Below, in pieces: positions 23,579 to 31,069 of a stretch of 50,139 bases of DNA. The stretch is from positions 1 to 50,139 of the forward strand of contig WAKF01000049.1 of NCBI GenBank assembly GCA_015523465.1. Reading direction: 5' to 3'. Positions within the stretch are counted from its first letter, which is position 1. Each line of letters begins with the position of its first letter. A program made the translations under genes and the position numbers. The stretch comes from Aeropyrum sp. (GTDB lineage: Archaea > Thermoproteota > Thermoprotei_A > Sulfolobales > Acidilobaceae). The notes below the pieces were generated by a model. That model worked only from the letters and a program-made list of their open reading frames with translations, was not told where the DNA came from and ran no database searches.

Positions 23579-23773
23579 ATGAGCCAGCAACAGCTACCCC
23601 CGGTTAAGGTTCGCGATCCCACAACCGGCAAGGAGGTAGAGCTAGTACCCATCAAGGTATGGAAGCTAGCGCCCAGGACTAGGAAGGGCGTTAAAATCGG
23701 CCTCTTTAGGAGCCCAGAGACAGGTAAGTACTTCAGAGCCAAGGTTCCCGACGACTACCCCGAGTTCAAGTAG
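23579..23773 (+). CDS. cren7: Chromatin protein Cren7
   Basis: 64 residues. Cren7 is the crenarchaeal SH3-like chromatin protein that binds the minor groove and kinks DNA. The diagnostic stretch '[20 protein letters not shown]' with '[20 protein letters not shown]' matches Cren7 almost residue for residue, including the flexible loop rich in Arg/Lys. The N-terminus is slightly longer than in Sulfolobus ('[20 protein letters not shown]'). ATG 23579 is chosen over an upstream in-frame GTG because GAGGGGTGAGG lies just before it. It has its own strong promoter and a T-rich terminator. Confidence 0.97.
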   Translation: MSQQQLPPVKVRDPTTGKEVELVPIKVWKLAPRTRKGVKIGLFRSPETGKYFRAKVPDDYPEFK

Positions 23774-23807
23774 CACTGGGGCAAGGCGAGATAGGACCTA
23801 GCCCAGT

Positions 23808-23823
23808 CTTTATTTTTTAAGTT
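23808..23823 (+). terminator. T-rich transcription terminator after cren7
   Basis: CTTTATTTTTTAAGTT on the plus strand, 35 bases after the cren7 stop. Oligo-T runs on the non-template strand are the usual archaeal intrinsic terminator. It lies between two convergent genes (cren7 and moeA). Confidence 0.6.
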
Positions 23824-23844
23824 TCCGGCGCTTAAACCCGGGCC

Positions 23845-25527
23845 CTAGCTTATCCTCAATACAACTAGCTCCTCTTCGCCTAGCCTCTTTACCTTAAACC
23901 CGCTTGACTCCAGCTTTCTAGCTTCACTCACTGTTAGAGGGGCGGCTAGACAGTCTACATATCCTTCTTCAAAGAGTCTTAAAGTCGAGGCTATTCGGGG
24001 TGTCTTTATTACCTGCCTATACCCTCCCTCGCTAACTATAGCCTCTACAGCCTTAAGGTCCGGAATCGCTAGGAGACTACAGTTGTCGCCCTTTGAAACC
24101 CAATATATACCCCTGCGGAGCCTGTGTATTAGCTCACCCTCTATCCCGGCTGTTTCGTAGTCGGCTTTCTCGGCAACTACAATCAGGCCCTTACACGTGC
24201 TCGAGGTCTTTAAGACTTCAACACCGCTTCCTAGCTGCGTCTTTAGGACCTTAGCTCCCCCAAGCACTGTGAAACCCGTGTCTGCTAGGTCCAAGGCTTT
24301 TTTGGATGGCCTTCGGTATGGGCTTGTTTCGACCTGGTCTCCGGGAAGTAGGACCTCCCCCGGCTCAAGGGCTATTTCAGCCTCAGCTAGTGACCACGAT
24401 ACTGTCATGTAGCTCTCGCGTGAGACCGGCATGGCTAGGGGGCCTCCGCCACTGCATGGTATTAGAGCTAGTGGTACACGATACCTTCTAGCCCCCGCCC
24501 TCACCTCGCTAACTAGCCTAGCCCTTACAGGGCCTAGAGGGCATGAAGGTGCGACTACACTCTCCAGGGCACTTCTCAACACCTCCTCTGAGGCCGAGGA
24601 AGCGCTTCTCGGGTGACCGGGGAGTACTAGTAGTACTGAGCCTCCGAGGTCGGCTATCTTTGTAGGCCTGCCAGGCCTCAGTCTAACCCTCGATACCATA
24701 AGCCTCCCTCCCCTAGCTGCGAGGGCTGCAGTATAGTCTGATAGCCCCACACTACTCCCTCCACTAACAACTACCAGCTTACACCCAGCCTCAACCCCCC
24801 TTCTGATCATAGACTCCACAGCGTCAATCCTATCAGGGACAATGCCTAGGTCCTCTACAGGTATGCGTAGCACGTGTAGAAGCCACTTCACGTAGCCTCT
24901 ATTAACCTCGCACACACTACTATCACCACACTCAGGGGGCTCTACTAGCTCATCACCTACAGCTCCAACACATACCTTGGGTACCTCCCTAACCGGCACC
25001 TTATGATAACCTAGGGACTGCAGCGAGGCTGCAACGTTAGCACTAACATCCTCACCCGGCACTATTATTGGGTCGTGGGGAGAGGAGTCGGAGCAGGGAA
25101 ATGCCACCCCCCTAAAGGCCTTAACCTCTCCTAATACCCTAACCCTGTCACCCGTAACCTCGAGCTCCTCCACAGGCACCACAGAGTCTGAGCCTACTGG
25201 CATCGGAGCCCCCGTGTCAACCCAGACGCACTCACCCTCAGGATCTCCGAGCTTTATGGGCCTGCTAGCTGGCCTCAGCCTCCCAGCAACCCTCAAGACC
25301 GAGCCCTTGGAAGCGTGGCTCGATGAGACTGCGCATCCATCTAACAGAGCCATAGGATAATTGGGGTAGCATTTACCCGCTGCTAGATAGCCCGCTGAGA
25401 TACGACCTATAGAGTTTAGGGTCTCCTCCCATATAACCGCTTTAAGCTTCGACTGCAATAGCTCCGAGAGTATTCGCCTAGCTTCATCCACTTCTACAAG
25501 ATCCTCCACTACTAAACCCCACCCCAT
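23845..25527 (-). CDS. moeA: MoeA-family molybdopterin molybdenumtransferase with extra C-terminal domain
   Basis: 560 residues. The MoeA part (about 1-400) shows divergent forms of its hallmark motifs: 'ALLDGCAV' (usual MDGYAV), 'VDTGAPMP', 'VGAVGDELVEP', 'VVSGGSSVGLSDY' (usual GGVSVGDYD) and 'LPGHPRSAS' (usual LPGNPVSA). It inserts Mo or W into the pterin cofactor. The last about 150 residues ('GLIVVAEKADYETAGIEGEL', 'IYWVSKGDNCSLLAIPDLKA', then a beta-rich end) resemble the periplasmic-binding-like domain fused to many archaeal MoeA proteins, but shorter. ATG start. Divergent from L10e. Confidence 0.85.
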   Translation of the reverse strand: MGWGLVVEDLVEVDEARRILSELLQSKLKAVIWEETLNSIGRISAGYLAAGKCYPNYPMALLDGCAVSSSHASKGSVLRVAGRLRPASRPIKLGDPEGECVWVDTGAPMPVGSDSVVPVEELEVTGDRVRVLGEVKAFRGVAFPCSDSSPHDPIIVPGEDVSANVAASLQSLGYHKVPVREVPKVCVGAVGDELVEPPECGDSSVCEVNRGYVKWLLHVLRIPVEDLGIVPDRIDAVESMIRRGVEAGCKLVVVSGGSSVGLSDYTAALAARGGRLMVSRVRLRPGRPTKIADLGGSVLLVLPGHPRSASSASEEVLRSALESVVAPSCPLGPVRARLVSEVRAGARRYRVPLALIPCSGGGPLAMPVSRESYMTVSWSLAEAEIALEPGEVLLPGDQVETSPYRRPSKKALDLADTGFTVLGGAKVLKTQLGSGVEVLKTSSTCKGLIVVAEKADYETAGIEGELIHRLRRGIYWVSKGDNCSLLAIPDLKAVEAIVSEGGYRQVIKTPRIASTLRLFEEGYVDCLAAPLTVSEARKLESSGFKVKRLGEEELVVLRIS

Positions 25528-25606
25528 AGAGAGGCCCGCGACCCCAGCCTTTTATGCAGGCAATACTTATCCGCCCTGGCTGTGAGGGTCTAAGTAGGGG
25601 CTTGCC

Positions 25607-26131
25607 ATGCCGCTCAGGCCTGCCAGGTGCTACACGCACTTCAGCGGTCCACCCTACACTAGGAGGGAGTATATTCACGGGGTGCCTCCGCCGAAGATCA
25701 CTAAGTTCGAGATGGGCAACTATGAGGTAATGGTTAAGGCCGAGGTTAAGGGGGAGCTAGTTATGCTGGAAGCCGGTCAAATAAGGCATAACGCCCTGGA
25801 GGCAGCTAGAATAGCCGTAAACAAGTATCTCTCAACGACCCTAGGCGATAAGAACTTCTACTTCAGGGTTAGAGTGTACCCCCACCACGTGCTCAGGGAG
25901 AACAAGATGATGGCATTCGCCGGGGCTGATAGGCTTCAGGATGGCATGAGGCAAGCCTTCGGTAAGCCTATTGGAACTGCAGCGAGGGTATACCCGGGTA
26001 CTATAGTGCTGGAGGTATGGGCGTTCAAGGGCGCTGAGGAGCACGTTAAAGAGGCCCTTAGAAGGGGTGCTAGGAAACTCCCCCTACCCTCTAGGATCGT
26101 GATTAAAGACCTAACCTCTAAGAGCGGGTAA
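25607..26131 (+). CDS. rpl10e: Ribosomal protein L10e (uL16)
   Basis: 174 residues with '[20 protein letters not shown]', '[20 protein letters not shown]', '[20 protein letters not shown]' then '[19 protein letters not shown]', all invariant archaeal uL16 segments. It is a large-subunit protein near the peptidyl-transferase centre. The promoter region shares about 80 bases with the divergent moeA; a TATA-like CTTTTATGC lies about 55 bases upstream. Confidence 0.98.
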   Translation: MPLRPARCYTHFSGPPYTRREYIHGVPPPKITKFEMGNYEVMVKAEVKGELVMLEAGQIRHNALEAARIAVNKYLSTTLGDKNFYFRVRVYPHHVLRENKMMAFAGADRLQDGMRQAFGKPIGTAARVYPGTIVLEVWAFKGAEEHVKEALRRGARKLPLPSRIVIKDLTSKSG

Positions 26132-26181
26132 CCTAGCAGCACTCTTCCACAGCCCACTCCAACTACCCGCCCTTTAGAAGG

Positions 26182-27258
26182 GTGACCCTACGCTTGACCT
26201 CATGCCCTGAACTCGCCGAAGTACCCTACAACATAGATTTAGAGCTGGCTGTAAGAGCCGTTAAGAAAAGAAAGGCTAGAAGAGTGGTATTGCAGCTTCC
26301 CGACGGGCTTAAGCCTTACGGGTGGAGGATAGTCAAGTGCCTTGAATCCGCTCTACCAGAGGGTGTAGAGGTCTATCTACACCTTGATAGCACTTTTGGC
26401 GCCTGCGACTTACATTATGGGCAATTAGAGGTTACTCTGAAGCCCGATATAATAGTTCACGTGGGCCATTCACCCTACCCTGCAGAGCTTGCTCACCCAG
26501 CTCTAGAGCCCAGAGCCGCCTCTATAGTCTATGTACCTGCGCTTAGCAAGGCTGGCGTGTCGAGGAAGGCTGTGGCTAAGGCTGCAGGATTATTAATGGG
26601 TCACGGAGTCTCCAGAGTAGGCATCGTAACTACAGCCCAGCACGTCCACGCAGTTAAGAGTGTAGCCTCCGCCCTAAGAGTCCTGGGCTTAGAGCCTCTA
26701 GTCCCAAGGGGGCTTACGCCCTACCTCACAGACTCGCAGGTCCTAGGCTGCGACTACAGGCTACCCAGGTCTATATCGTCTAGGGTCGAAGGCTTTCTAT
26801 ACCTTGGAGGAGGGGTCTTTCACCCGTTGGGCCTCTACCTCTCTACGTTTAAGCCCGTAGTGAGGCTAGACCCCTATAAAGATGACTCTGACGACTTGAC
26901 GGGCGAGGGAGAGAAGCTATATAAAGTTAGGCTATCTAAGGTAGCCGAAGCTATGGATGCTAGGCGTTGGGGGATTATTGTGGGCTTAAAGACCGGGCAA
27001 TACAGGCCCTGGCTCATTGAAAGGCTAGTTAAAGCGATAAAGGGGGCTGGTAGAGAGTATATGCTGCTTGCTAACGAGTATACTAGCTTGGCGGCTATAA
27101 TATCAGTTGATACGGGCTGGTTCGACGCCTTTGTGGTTACTAGTTGTCCTAGACTACCTACAGACGACCTCTGGGAGTATGAGAAGCCCGTTTTAACTCC
27201 CGGTGAAGCGTTTATGGCTCTCTCCGGGAAGCTGGAACCCTATAGGTTCCCGTGGTAG
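26182..27258 (+). CDS. dph2: Diphthamide synthase Dph2 (3-amino-3-carboxypropyl transferase)
   Basis: Non-canonical radical-SAM enzyme that starts diphthamide synthesis on EF-2 by moving the aminocarboxypropyl group from SAM to histidine. 358 residues in three repeated subdomains. The three cluster cysteines are visible in 'TFGACDLHYG', 'VLGCDYRL' and 'VVTSCPRLPTDDL'. Also 'VLQLPDGLKPYGWRI' and 'HVGHSPYP'. Archaeal enzymes are homodimers. GTG start. It is followed at once by the METTL5-like gene. The partner Dph6 is at 6947; Dph5 is not in the window. Confidence 0.95.
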   Translation: MTLRLTSCPELAEVPYNIDLELAVRAVKKRKARRVVLQLPDGLKPYGWRIVKCLESALPEGVEVYLHLDSTFGACDLHYGQLEVTLKPDIIVHVGHSPYPAELAHPALEPRAASIVYVPALSKAGVSRKAVAKAAGLLMGHGVSRVGIVTTAQHVHAVKSVASALRVLGLEPLVPRGLTPYLTDSQVLGCDYRLPRSISSRVEGFLYLGGGVFHPLGLYLSTFKPVVRLDPYKDDSDDLTGEGEKLYKVRLSKVAEAMDARRWGIIVGLKTGQYRPWLIERLVKAIKGAGREYMLLANEYTSLAAIISVDTGWFDAFVVTSCPRLPTDDLWEYEKPVLTPGEAFMALSGKLEPYRFPW

Positions 27259-27266
27259 GATTTGTT

Positions 27267-27911
27267 ATGGCTTCGGGGGCCGCTACTATAGGTAGGTTAG
27301 CTAGGCTCCTCGAGGAGGCTGCTCCCAAGATACCGAGTCCCCGTAGAGAGCTTGAACAATACACCACCCCAGCCGACCTCGCACTAAGGGTTGCAAGCCA
27401 CGCAGCGCTGAGAGGACTTCTTGAGGGCGCTGTAGTCGCAGATCTTGCTGCAGGGTCGTGTCGGCTCGGCTTGGCAGCTCTCATGCTCGGGGCTGGTAGG
27501 GTAGTTGCCGTGGAAGCCGATGTTAGGCTAGCTGAGGTTTGCCTTGCTGCAGCTAGAGTTCTCGGTTTGTCACAGTCCATATCTTTTATAGCATCTAGGA
27601 TTAGGGGGAGAGTAGGACCTCTAGCCCCCGGCTTAGTTGACATAGCTCTAACCAACCCTCCTTTTGGAGTGGTGCGTAGGGGGGCTGATTGGGAGGTCCT
27701 CTCGCACGCTATGGAGGCTAGAGTGCCGAGGATCTACGCTATACTTAAATCAGGCAATATGGAGTTCCATAAGAGGGAGGCTTCTAGGCGTGGCTACAGG
27801 GCTACTCTCCTCTTCAAAGAGAAATTTCCCATCTCGGCCTCAATGCCTATACATAGGAGTAGGGTGAGGTGGATATATGTTGACGTTGTACTCTTCGAGA
27901 GAGGAGGTTGA
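27267..27911 (+). CDS. METTL5-like adenine-N6 RNA methyltransferase
   Basis: About 214 residues of Rossmann-fold SAM methyltransferase: 'LEQYTTPADLALRVASHAAL', 'VVADLAAGSCRLGLAALMLG' (SAM binding, with D-x-A-x-G), 'VVAVEADVRLAEVCLAAARV', and the catalytic 'DIALTNPPFGVVRRGAD' (NPPF, for exocyclic amine methylation). The closing 'SRVRWIYVDVVLFE' strand and the 'EQY-TP' N-terminus are typical of the METTL5 group, whose eukaryotic member modifies small-subunit rRNA. A GTG at 27252 is also open. The 3' end overlaps csl4 by 35 bases. Confidence 0.85.
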   Translation: MASGAATIGRLARLLEEAAPKIPSPRRELEQYTTPADLALRVASHAALRGLLEGAVVADLAAGSCRLGLAALMLGAGRVVAVEADVRLAEVCLAAARVLGLSQSISFIASRIRGRVGPLAPGLVDIALTNPPFGVVRRGADWEVLSHAMEARVPRIYAILKSGNMEFHKREASRRGYRATLLFKEKFPISASMPIHRSRVRWIYVDVVLFERGG

Positions 27912-28524
27912 AGTTGTACCCGGACAGCCCCTGGGTGTTGTCGAGGAGTATTTCCCTGGATGGGGAGTCTATGTTGATAGCGAGGGAATTCTTAGGGCTG
28001 CGGTTGCTGGGAGAGCAGTGGTTGATAAGACGTCTAAGACTGTTTACATTGTGACTAGGAAGAGGGTTAAGTTCCCAGAGTATGGGAGCGAGGTTATAGG
28101 GTATGTGACAGGGTTAAGGCACGACCTTGTTATAGTTGAGGTTCACGGCGCCGTATCACTGTCTCCGAGGCCAAGGTGGATGTATGAAACTCCAGGTCCT
28201 CTCTCAGCGGCGATACCAATAGCTAACATAGCCGACGAGTACATAAAGGATATAAGTGACTACTATAGGATAGGGGACCTGGTAATAGCTAAGATAGTGT
28301 CTAGAACGCATCCTTTCACATTGACAACTAAGAACCCCCAGTACGGGGTACTTTATGCCTATTGCGGTAACTGTGGGGCACTTATGAACTATAAGAGCGA
28401 TAGGACTATGGTATGCCCCCGTTGCGGGAGGGTTGAGAAGAGGAAGGTCTCTATACTAGCAAGATATAGAAGCCTTCCACTAGCTATGCGGAGGCACCTG
28501 ATAAAATATAGGTATCCCTGGTAG
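27877..28524 (+). CDS. csl4: Exosome RNA-binding subunit Csl4
   Basis: 215 residues: an N-terminal domain ('VEVVPGQPLGVVEEYFPGWG' then 'VYVDSEGILRAAVAGR'), a central S1 domain (about 65-150), and a C-terminal zinc ribbon ('YCGNCGALM...VCPRCGRVE'). This is the archaeal cap subunit of the RNA-degrading exosome, which also brings in DnaG. The ATG lies within the 3' end of the methyltransferase gene, with AGGTGG about 6 bases upstream. It is followed by an orphan gene and rpoL in one operon. Confidence 0.95.
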   Translation: MLTLYSSREEVEVVPGQPLGVVEEYFPGWGVYVDSEGILRAAVAGRAVVDKTSKTVYIVTRKRVKFPEYGSEVIGYVTGLRHDLVIVEVHGAVSLSPRPRWMYETPGPLSAAIPIANIADEYIKDISDYYRIGDLVIAKIVSRTHPFTLTTKNPQYGVLYAYCGNCGALMNYKSDRTMVCPRCGRVEKRKVSILARYRSLPLAMRRHLIKYRYPW

Positions 28525-28556
28525 GGTAGGACCTAAGCCTTCGCCGGTGCCGTGTT

Positions 28557-29183
28557 ATGGCTAAGAAGATCGTCTCTATAGACCTTAGGAGGCTTGTAGT
28601 CAAGGACCCAGATAAACTCGTTGAACGCCTTTCTAAAGCCCTGAAGACCAGTATGGTTAGATTAGAGGTGAGGGGACCGAAACTTATAGTTGAGCTTCAG
28701 GGAGACAGCGCTAGCGTAAGGACTAGCCTTGCAAGGCTTAAGAGCATCGTCTCCGAGCTAACGGTTAAGTCGAGAAGAGGCCTTAACCTATACCCCCCAA
28801 ACCTGATATATAGGGAGGTTGAGCTAGCAGTACCGTTAGACGTCGTAGCCGAGGTATTAAAGTCCTCGGGCTACAAGGCGCAACACACCTCTGAAGGGCT
28901 CGAGACTAATGCCCCCCTCGAAGAGGTACTAAGAATCTCTGAGGCCGTTGCAAACGCTTTAGAGAGCATAAAAGCCTTACCCCTCACAACTAGCACCCGC
29001 AAAGCTGTAACGGCGGCTAGCGTCGTCACGGGGTTGCCCCCCGAGGAGGTAGTAGAGAGAGGCCTGCAGGCTGGGGTTATAGTGGAGGAGCATGACAAGG
29101 TTATTGTTAAGGGTTCGTGGAGGGAAGCCTATTCAAAGCTCGTAAAAGCTCTGGAGGGAGAGACGGGTGGAGTGCGGCTTTGA
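28557..29183 (+). CDS. Conserved archaeal protein (DUF2067-like), function unknown
   Basis: 208 residues, Lys/Glu/Leu-rich and soluble. The first half has a beta-alpha-beta pattern ('KKIVSIDLRRLVVKDPDKLV', 'MVRLEVRGPKLIVELQGDSA') and the second half is mostly helical with 'ASVVTGLPPEEVVERGLQAG'. I associate the position between csl4 and rpoL with the DUF2067 family from memory; treat the family name as tentative. Being in an exosome/RNA polymerase operon suggests an RNA-linked role. Confidence 0.75.
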   Translation: MAKKIVSIDLRRLVVKDPDKLVERLSKALKTSMVRLEVRGPKLIVELQGDSASVRTSLARLKSIVSELTVKSRRGLNLYPPNLIYREVELAVPLDVVAEVLKSSGYKAQHTSEGLETNAPLEEVLRISEAVANALESIKALPLTTSTRKAVTAASVVTGLPPEEVVERGLQAGVIVEEHDKVIVKGSWREAYSKLVKALEGETGGVRL

Positions 29184-29259
29184 AAGGATTATAGCCTTGG
29201 CGTCACCCATCCTTATTGGCTCTATAGCAGGGCTTCGATTGTAGCGGAGGCGTGGTGCT

Positions 29260-29565
29260 ATGGGTAGCGTTTCGGTGAGGCGTAGAGGACCTAGGTCCTA
29301 CGTTGTGGAGGTTGAAGGTGAAGATCATACACTAGGCAACCTTATAGTATCTAAACTGCTTGAACTGGGCCTAGCAGAACTAGCTTACTACGAGATGCCA
29401 CACCCTCTAGAAGACAGGCTCATCATATATGTTAATACGAGAGAAGGGGTTGACATTAAGGAGGCCCTGGTCAAGGCTGCAGAGGAAGCCTTAAGGGAGA
29501 ACGAAGAGTTTAGAAAGCTCTTACTACAAGAGTTGAAGAAGAAGGGTATAGAGGTGGATGTATAG
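29260..29565 (+). CDS. rpoL: RNA polymerase subunit L (Rpb11-like)
   Basis: 101 residues. 'VEGEDHTLGNLIVSKLLELG' and 'YYEMPHPLEDRLIIYVNTRE' are the conserved RpoL heterodimerisation motifs (pairs with RpoD). The C-terminal helix is charged. The ATG is preceded by GGAGGCGTGG. It is the last gene of the csl4 operon, followed by about 100 bases without a gene. Confidence 0.97.
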   Translation: MGSVSVRRRGPRSYVVEVEGEDHTLGNLIVSKLLELGLAELAYYEMPHPLEDRLIIYVNTREGVDIKEALVKAAEEALRENEEFRKLLLQELKKKGIEVDV

Positions 29566-29673
29566 GTAGATCCTATCTTCATGCCATAATTTCTCGTCAT
29601 AAACACCTTTCTAAGCGCTTAAAATACACTTCCGCCGCCACCATCTCGTGTTGATAGGAGAGGGTTGGTTTAG

Positions 29674-30000
29674 TTGAGTAAGCGGGAAGCTAGGGTTTTA
29701 GCCTCTAAGTGTATCAGCTCAATATGTTGTGGATATGTGGTTAGGGGAAATGGTGTAGACGGTTTTTCGATTGGGTGCGGGTGTCAGGGTCTCTGCGAGA
29801 GGCTCAGAGAAAAAGGTTTCACGGGCGAGCTGAGATACTACTTTGGAGAGTGTAACTGCAATCTACCTAGAGCCCCAAGACACCTTGTTAAAAGTGCTGA
29901 AGCTTATATCCGGCTAGCAGAGACTGTCTGTAAAAACCTTATTGAAGTTTTCGAGTTACTCCCAGGCCTTACCTCTCCCTGCAAAGCTACCACTTTATAA
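29674..30000 (+). CDS. Small Cys-rich protein, function unknown
   Basis: 108 residues from TTG with ten cysteines: 'SKCISSICCGYVV', 'GFSIGCGCQGLCERL', 'YFGECNCNLPR', then single ones near 'ETVCKN' and 'TSPCKA'. The spacing C-x4-CC and C-G-C-x3-C with C-N-C suggests a metal-binding or Fe-S fold, but matches no family I know. Its last 97 bases overlap the convergent winged-helix gene. A real N-terminal half is likely. The exact C-terminal extent is less certain. Confidence 0.6.
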   Translation: MSKREARVLASKCISSICCGYVVRGNGVDGFSIGCGCQGLCERLREKGFTGELRYYFGECNCNLPRAPRHLVKSAEAYIRLAETVCKNLIEVFELLPGLTSPCKATTL

Positions 30001-30200
30001 GCCCTTCTACTCCTTCTAACAAGATACCCCTCCTCTTCAAGCTTAGCCAGTATCTTGCCCGCAGTCTTTGTAGAAACTCCAAGTAGCCTGCTAGCTTCCC
30101 TAACAGTTATGTACGACTTCCCCGTGCCGGCTATCACAGCCGCAACGAGAGCAACACTCATCTTCACCTTCATACTCCCGCTACGCCCCATAACCATCAT
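29904..30200 (-). CDS. Winged-helix DNA-binding protein
   Basis: Up to 98 residues. The core 'MKVKMSVALVAAVIAGTGKS' then 'YITVREASRLLGVSTKTAGK' and 'ILAKLEEEGYLVRRSRRAYK' is a clear winged helix common in crenarchaea. The core family ends around 'RRAYKVVAL'. The further 28 residues ('RPGSNSKTSIRFLQTVSASR') are a non-conserved-looking tail that overlaps the Cys-rich gene in antiparallel sense. Possible starts are ATG 30200, 30173 or 30161; the middle one fits the family start. Confidence 0.78.
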   Translation of the reverse strand: MMVMGRSGSMKVKMSVALVAAVIAGTGKSYITVREASRLLGVSTKTAGKILAKLEEEGYLVRRSRRAYKVVALQGEVRPGSNSKTSIRFLQTVSASRI

Positions 30201-30271
30201 CCCCAGGGTTATGGGGGTAGACGTTAATAGGGCGGAGGGTAAGCCAAAAGTGACGTGTGGGAGGCAGATCT

Positions 30272-30571
30272 ATGGCTAGAGGACGAATATACTCCAGGTA
30301 TCGTATGATAGTCACCGCATTAGGGCTTAAGGAACTCGACGTGTATAGGGTTAAAGGAAAGGATGGAAGGATAGTTGACGTGCTAAGAATCATGGACCCG
30401 GGTACGGGTAAGGTTGTACTAGTAGACCTAGAGGCCCCGAGGGAGTCACTAAGCTTAGAAGAGTTCCTTGCTAGGCTAGTTAAGAAGCTTGAAGATGCTG
30501 GGATGCCCGTGAGCGAGAGGATCCTCGAAAGAGTCAAGTCTAAACTACTCTCTGCATCCACGAAGAGCTAA
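30272..30571 (+). CDS. Conserved-looking basic protein of unknown function
   Basis: 99 residues from ATG 30272, which has GGGAGG about 8 bases upstream (an in-frame GTG at 30257 is less likely). Basic start 'ARGRIYSRYRMIVTALGLKE', a beta hairpin 'VYRVKGKDGRIVDVLRIMDP' and C-terminal helices 'LEEFLARLVKKLEDAG'. No family is recognised. It lies 27 bases upstream of hjc, so it is probably in the same operon, and it diverges from the winged-helix gene. Confidence 0.65.
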   Translation: MARGRIYSRYRMIVTALGLKELDVYRVKGKDGRIVDVLRIMDPGTGKVVLVDLEAPRESLSLEEFLARLVKKLEDAGMPVSERILERVKSKLLSASTKS

Positions 30572-30598
30572 ACTTCCAGTTTTCCAAAGAATGTTCTC

Positions 30599-31069
30599 GT
30601 GGGAAGGGAGGCTGTGACCCGGAGACCCGCGAAGGAAAGGGGTGTGCGGCACGAAAGAGAGCTAGCGGAAGTCCTATGGGAGAAGGGATGGGCTGTAGTT
30701 AGAGGCCCTGCTAGCGGGGCGGGAGTTAGGAAGAGGTTTCAGCCCGACCTCATAGCCGCTAAATCAGGCATAATAGCTGCTTTCGAGGTTAAGCGGGTCT
30801 CTGACGCTTCAAAACCGCTATACATAGAGAGAAGCCAGGTTGAGGGGCTCCTAGAGTGGGCTCGAAGAGCTGGAGGGAGGGCCTTCATAGCTGTTAGGAT
30901 ACCGGGTGAAGGGTGGCGGTTCCATAGCACGGAGGACCTGGAACCGACGCCTGGAGGACGATTTAAGATAGCTAATCCCAGCTCAGGCCTTAGGCTCTCA
31001 CAGCTACTCGAGATACTGAGTAGGACCTCGATACCGCTAGACAGATTCATGCCTAGAAGGGAAAGCTAG
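30599..31069 (+). CDS. hjc: Holliday junction resolvase Hjc
   Basis: 156 residues. The nuclease core aligns to crenarchaeal Hjc: 'VRHERELAEVLWEKGWAVVR' (catalytic E19), 'GPASG', 'PDLIAAKSGIIAAFEVKRVS' (D50, E63, K65). It cuts four-way DNA junctions symmetrically. The C-terminal extension of about 40 residues exceeds the Sulfolobus protein. It is convergent with the PINA gene, overlapping by 4 bases. In Sulfolobus PINA and Hjc physically interact, so the arrangement is meaningful. Confidence 0.94.
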   Translation: MGREAVTRRPAKERGVRHERELAEVLWEKGWAVVRGPASGAGVRKRFQPDLIAAKSGIIAAFEVKRVSDASKPLYIERSQVEGLLEWARRAGGRAFIAVRIPGEGWRFHSTEDLEPTPGGRFKIANPSSGLRLSQLLEILSRTSIPLDRFMPRRES

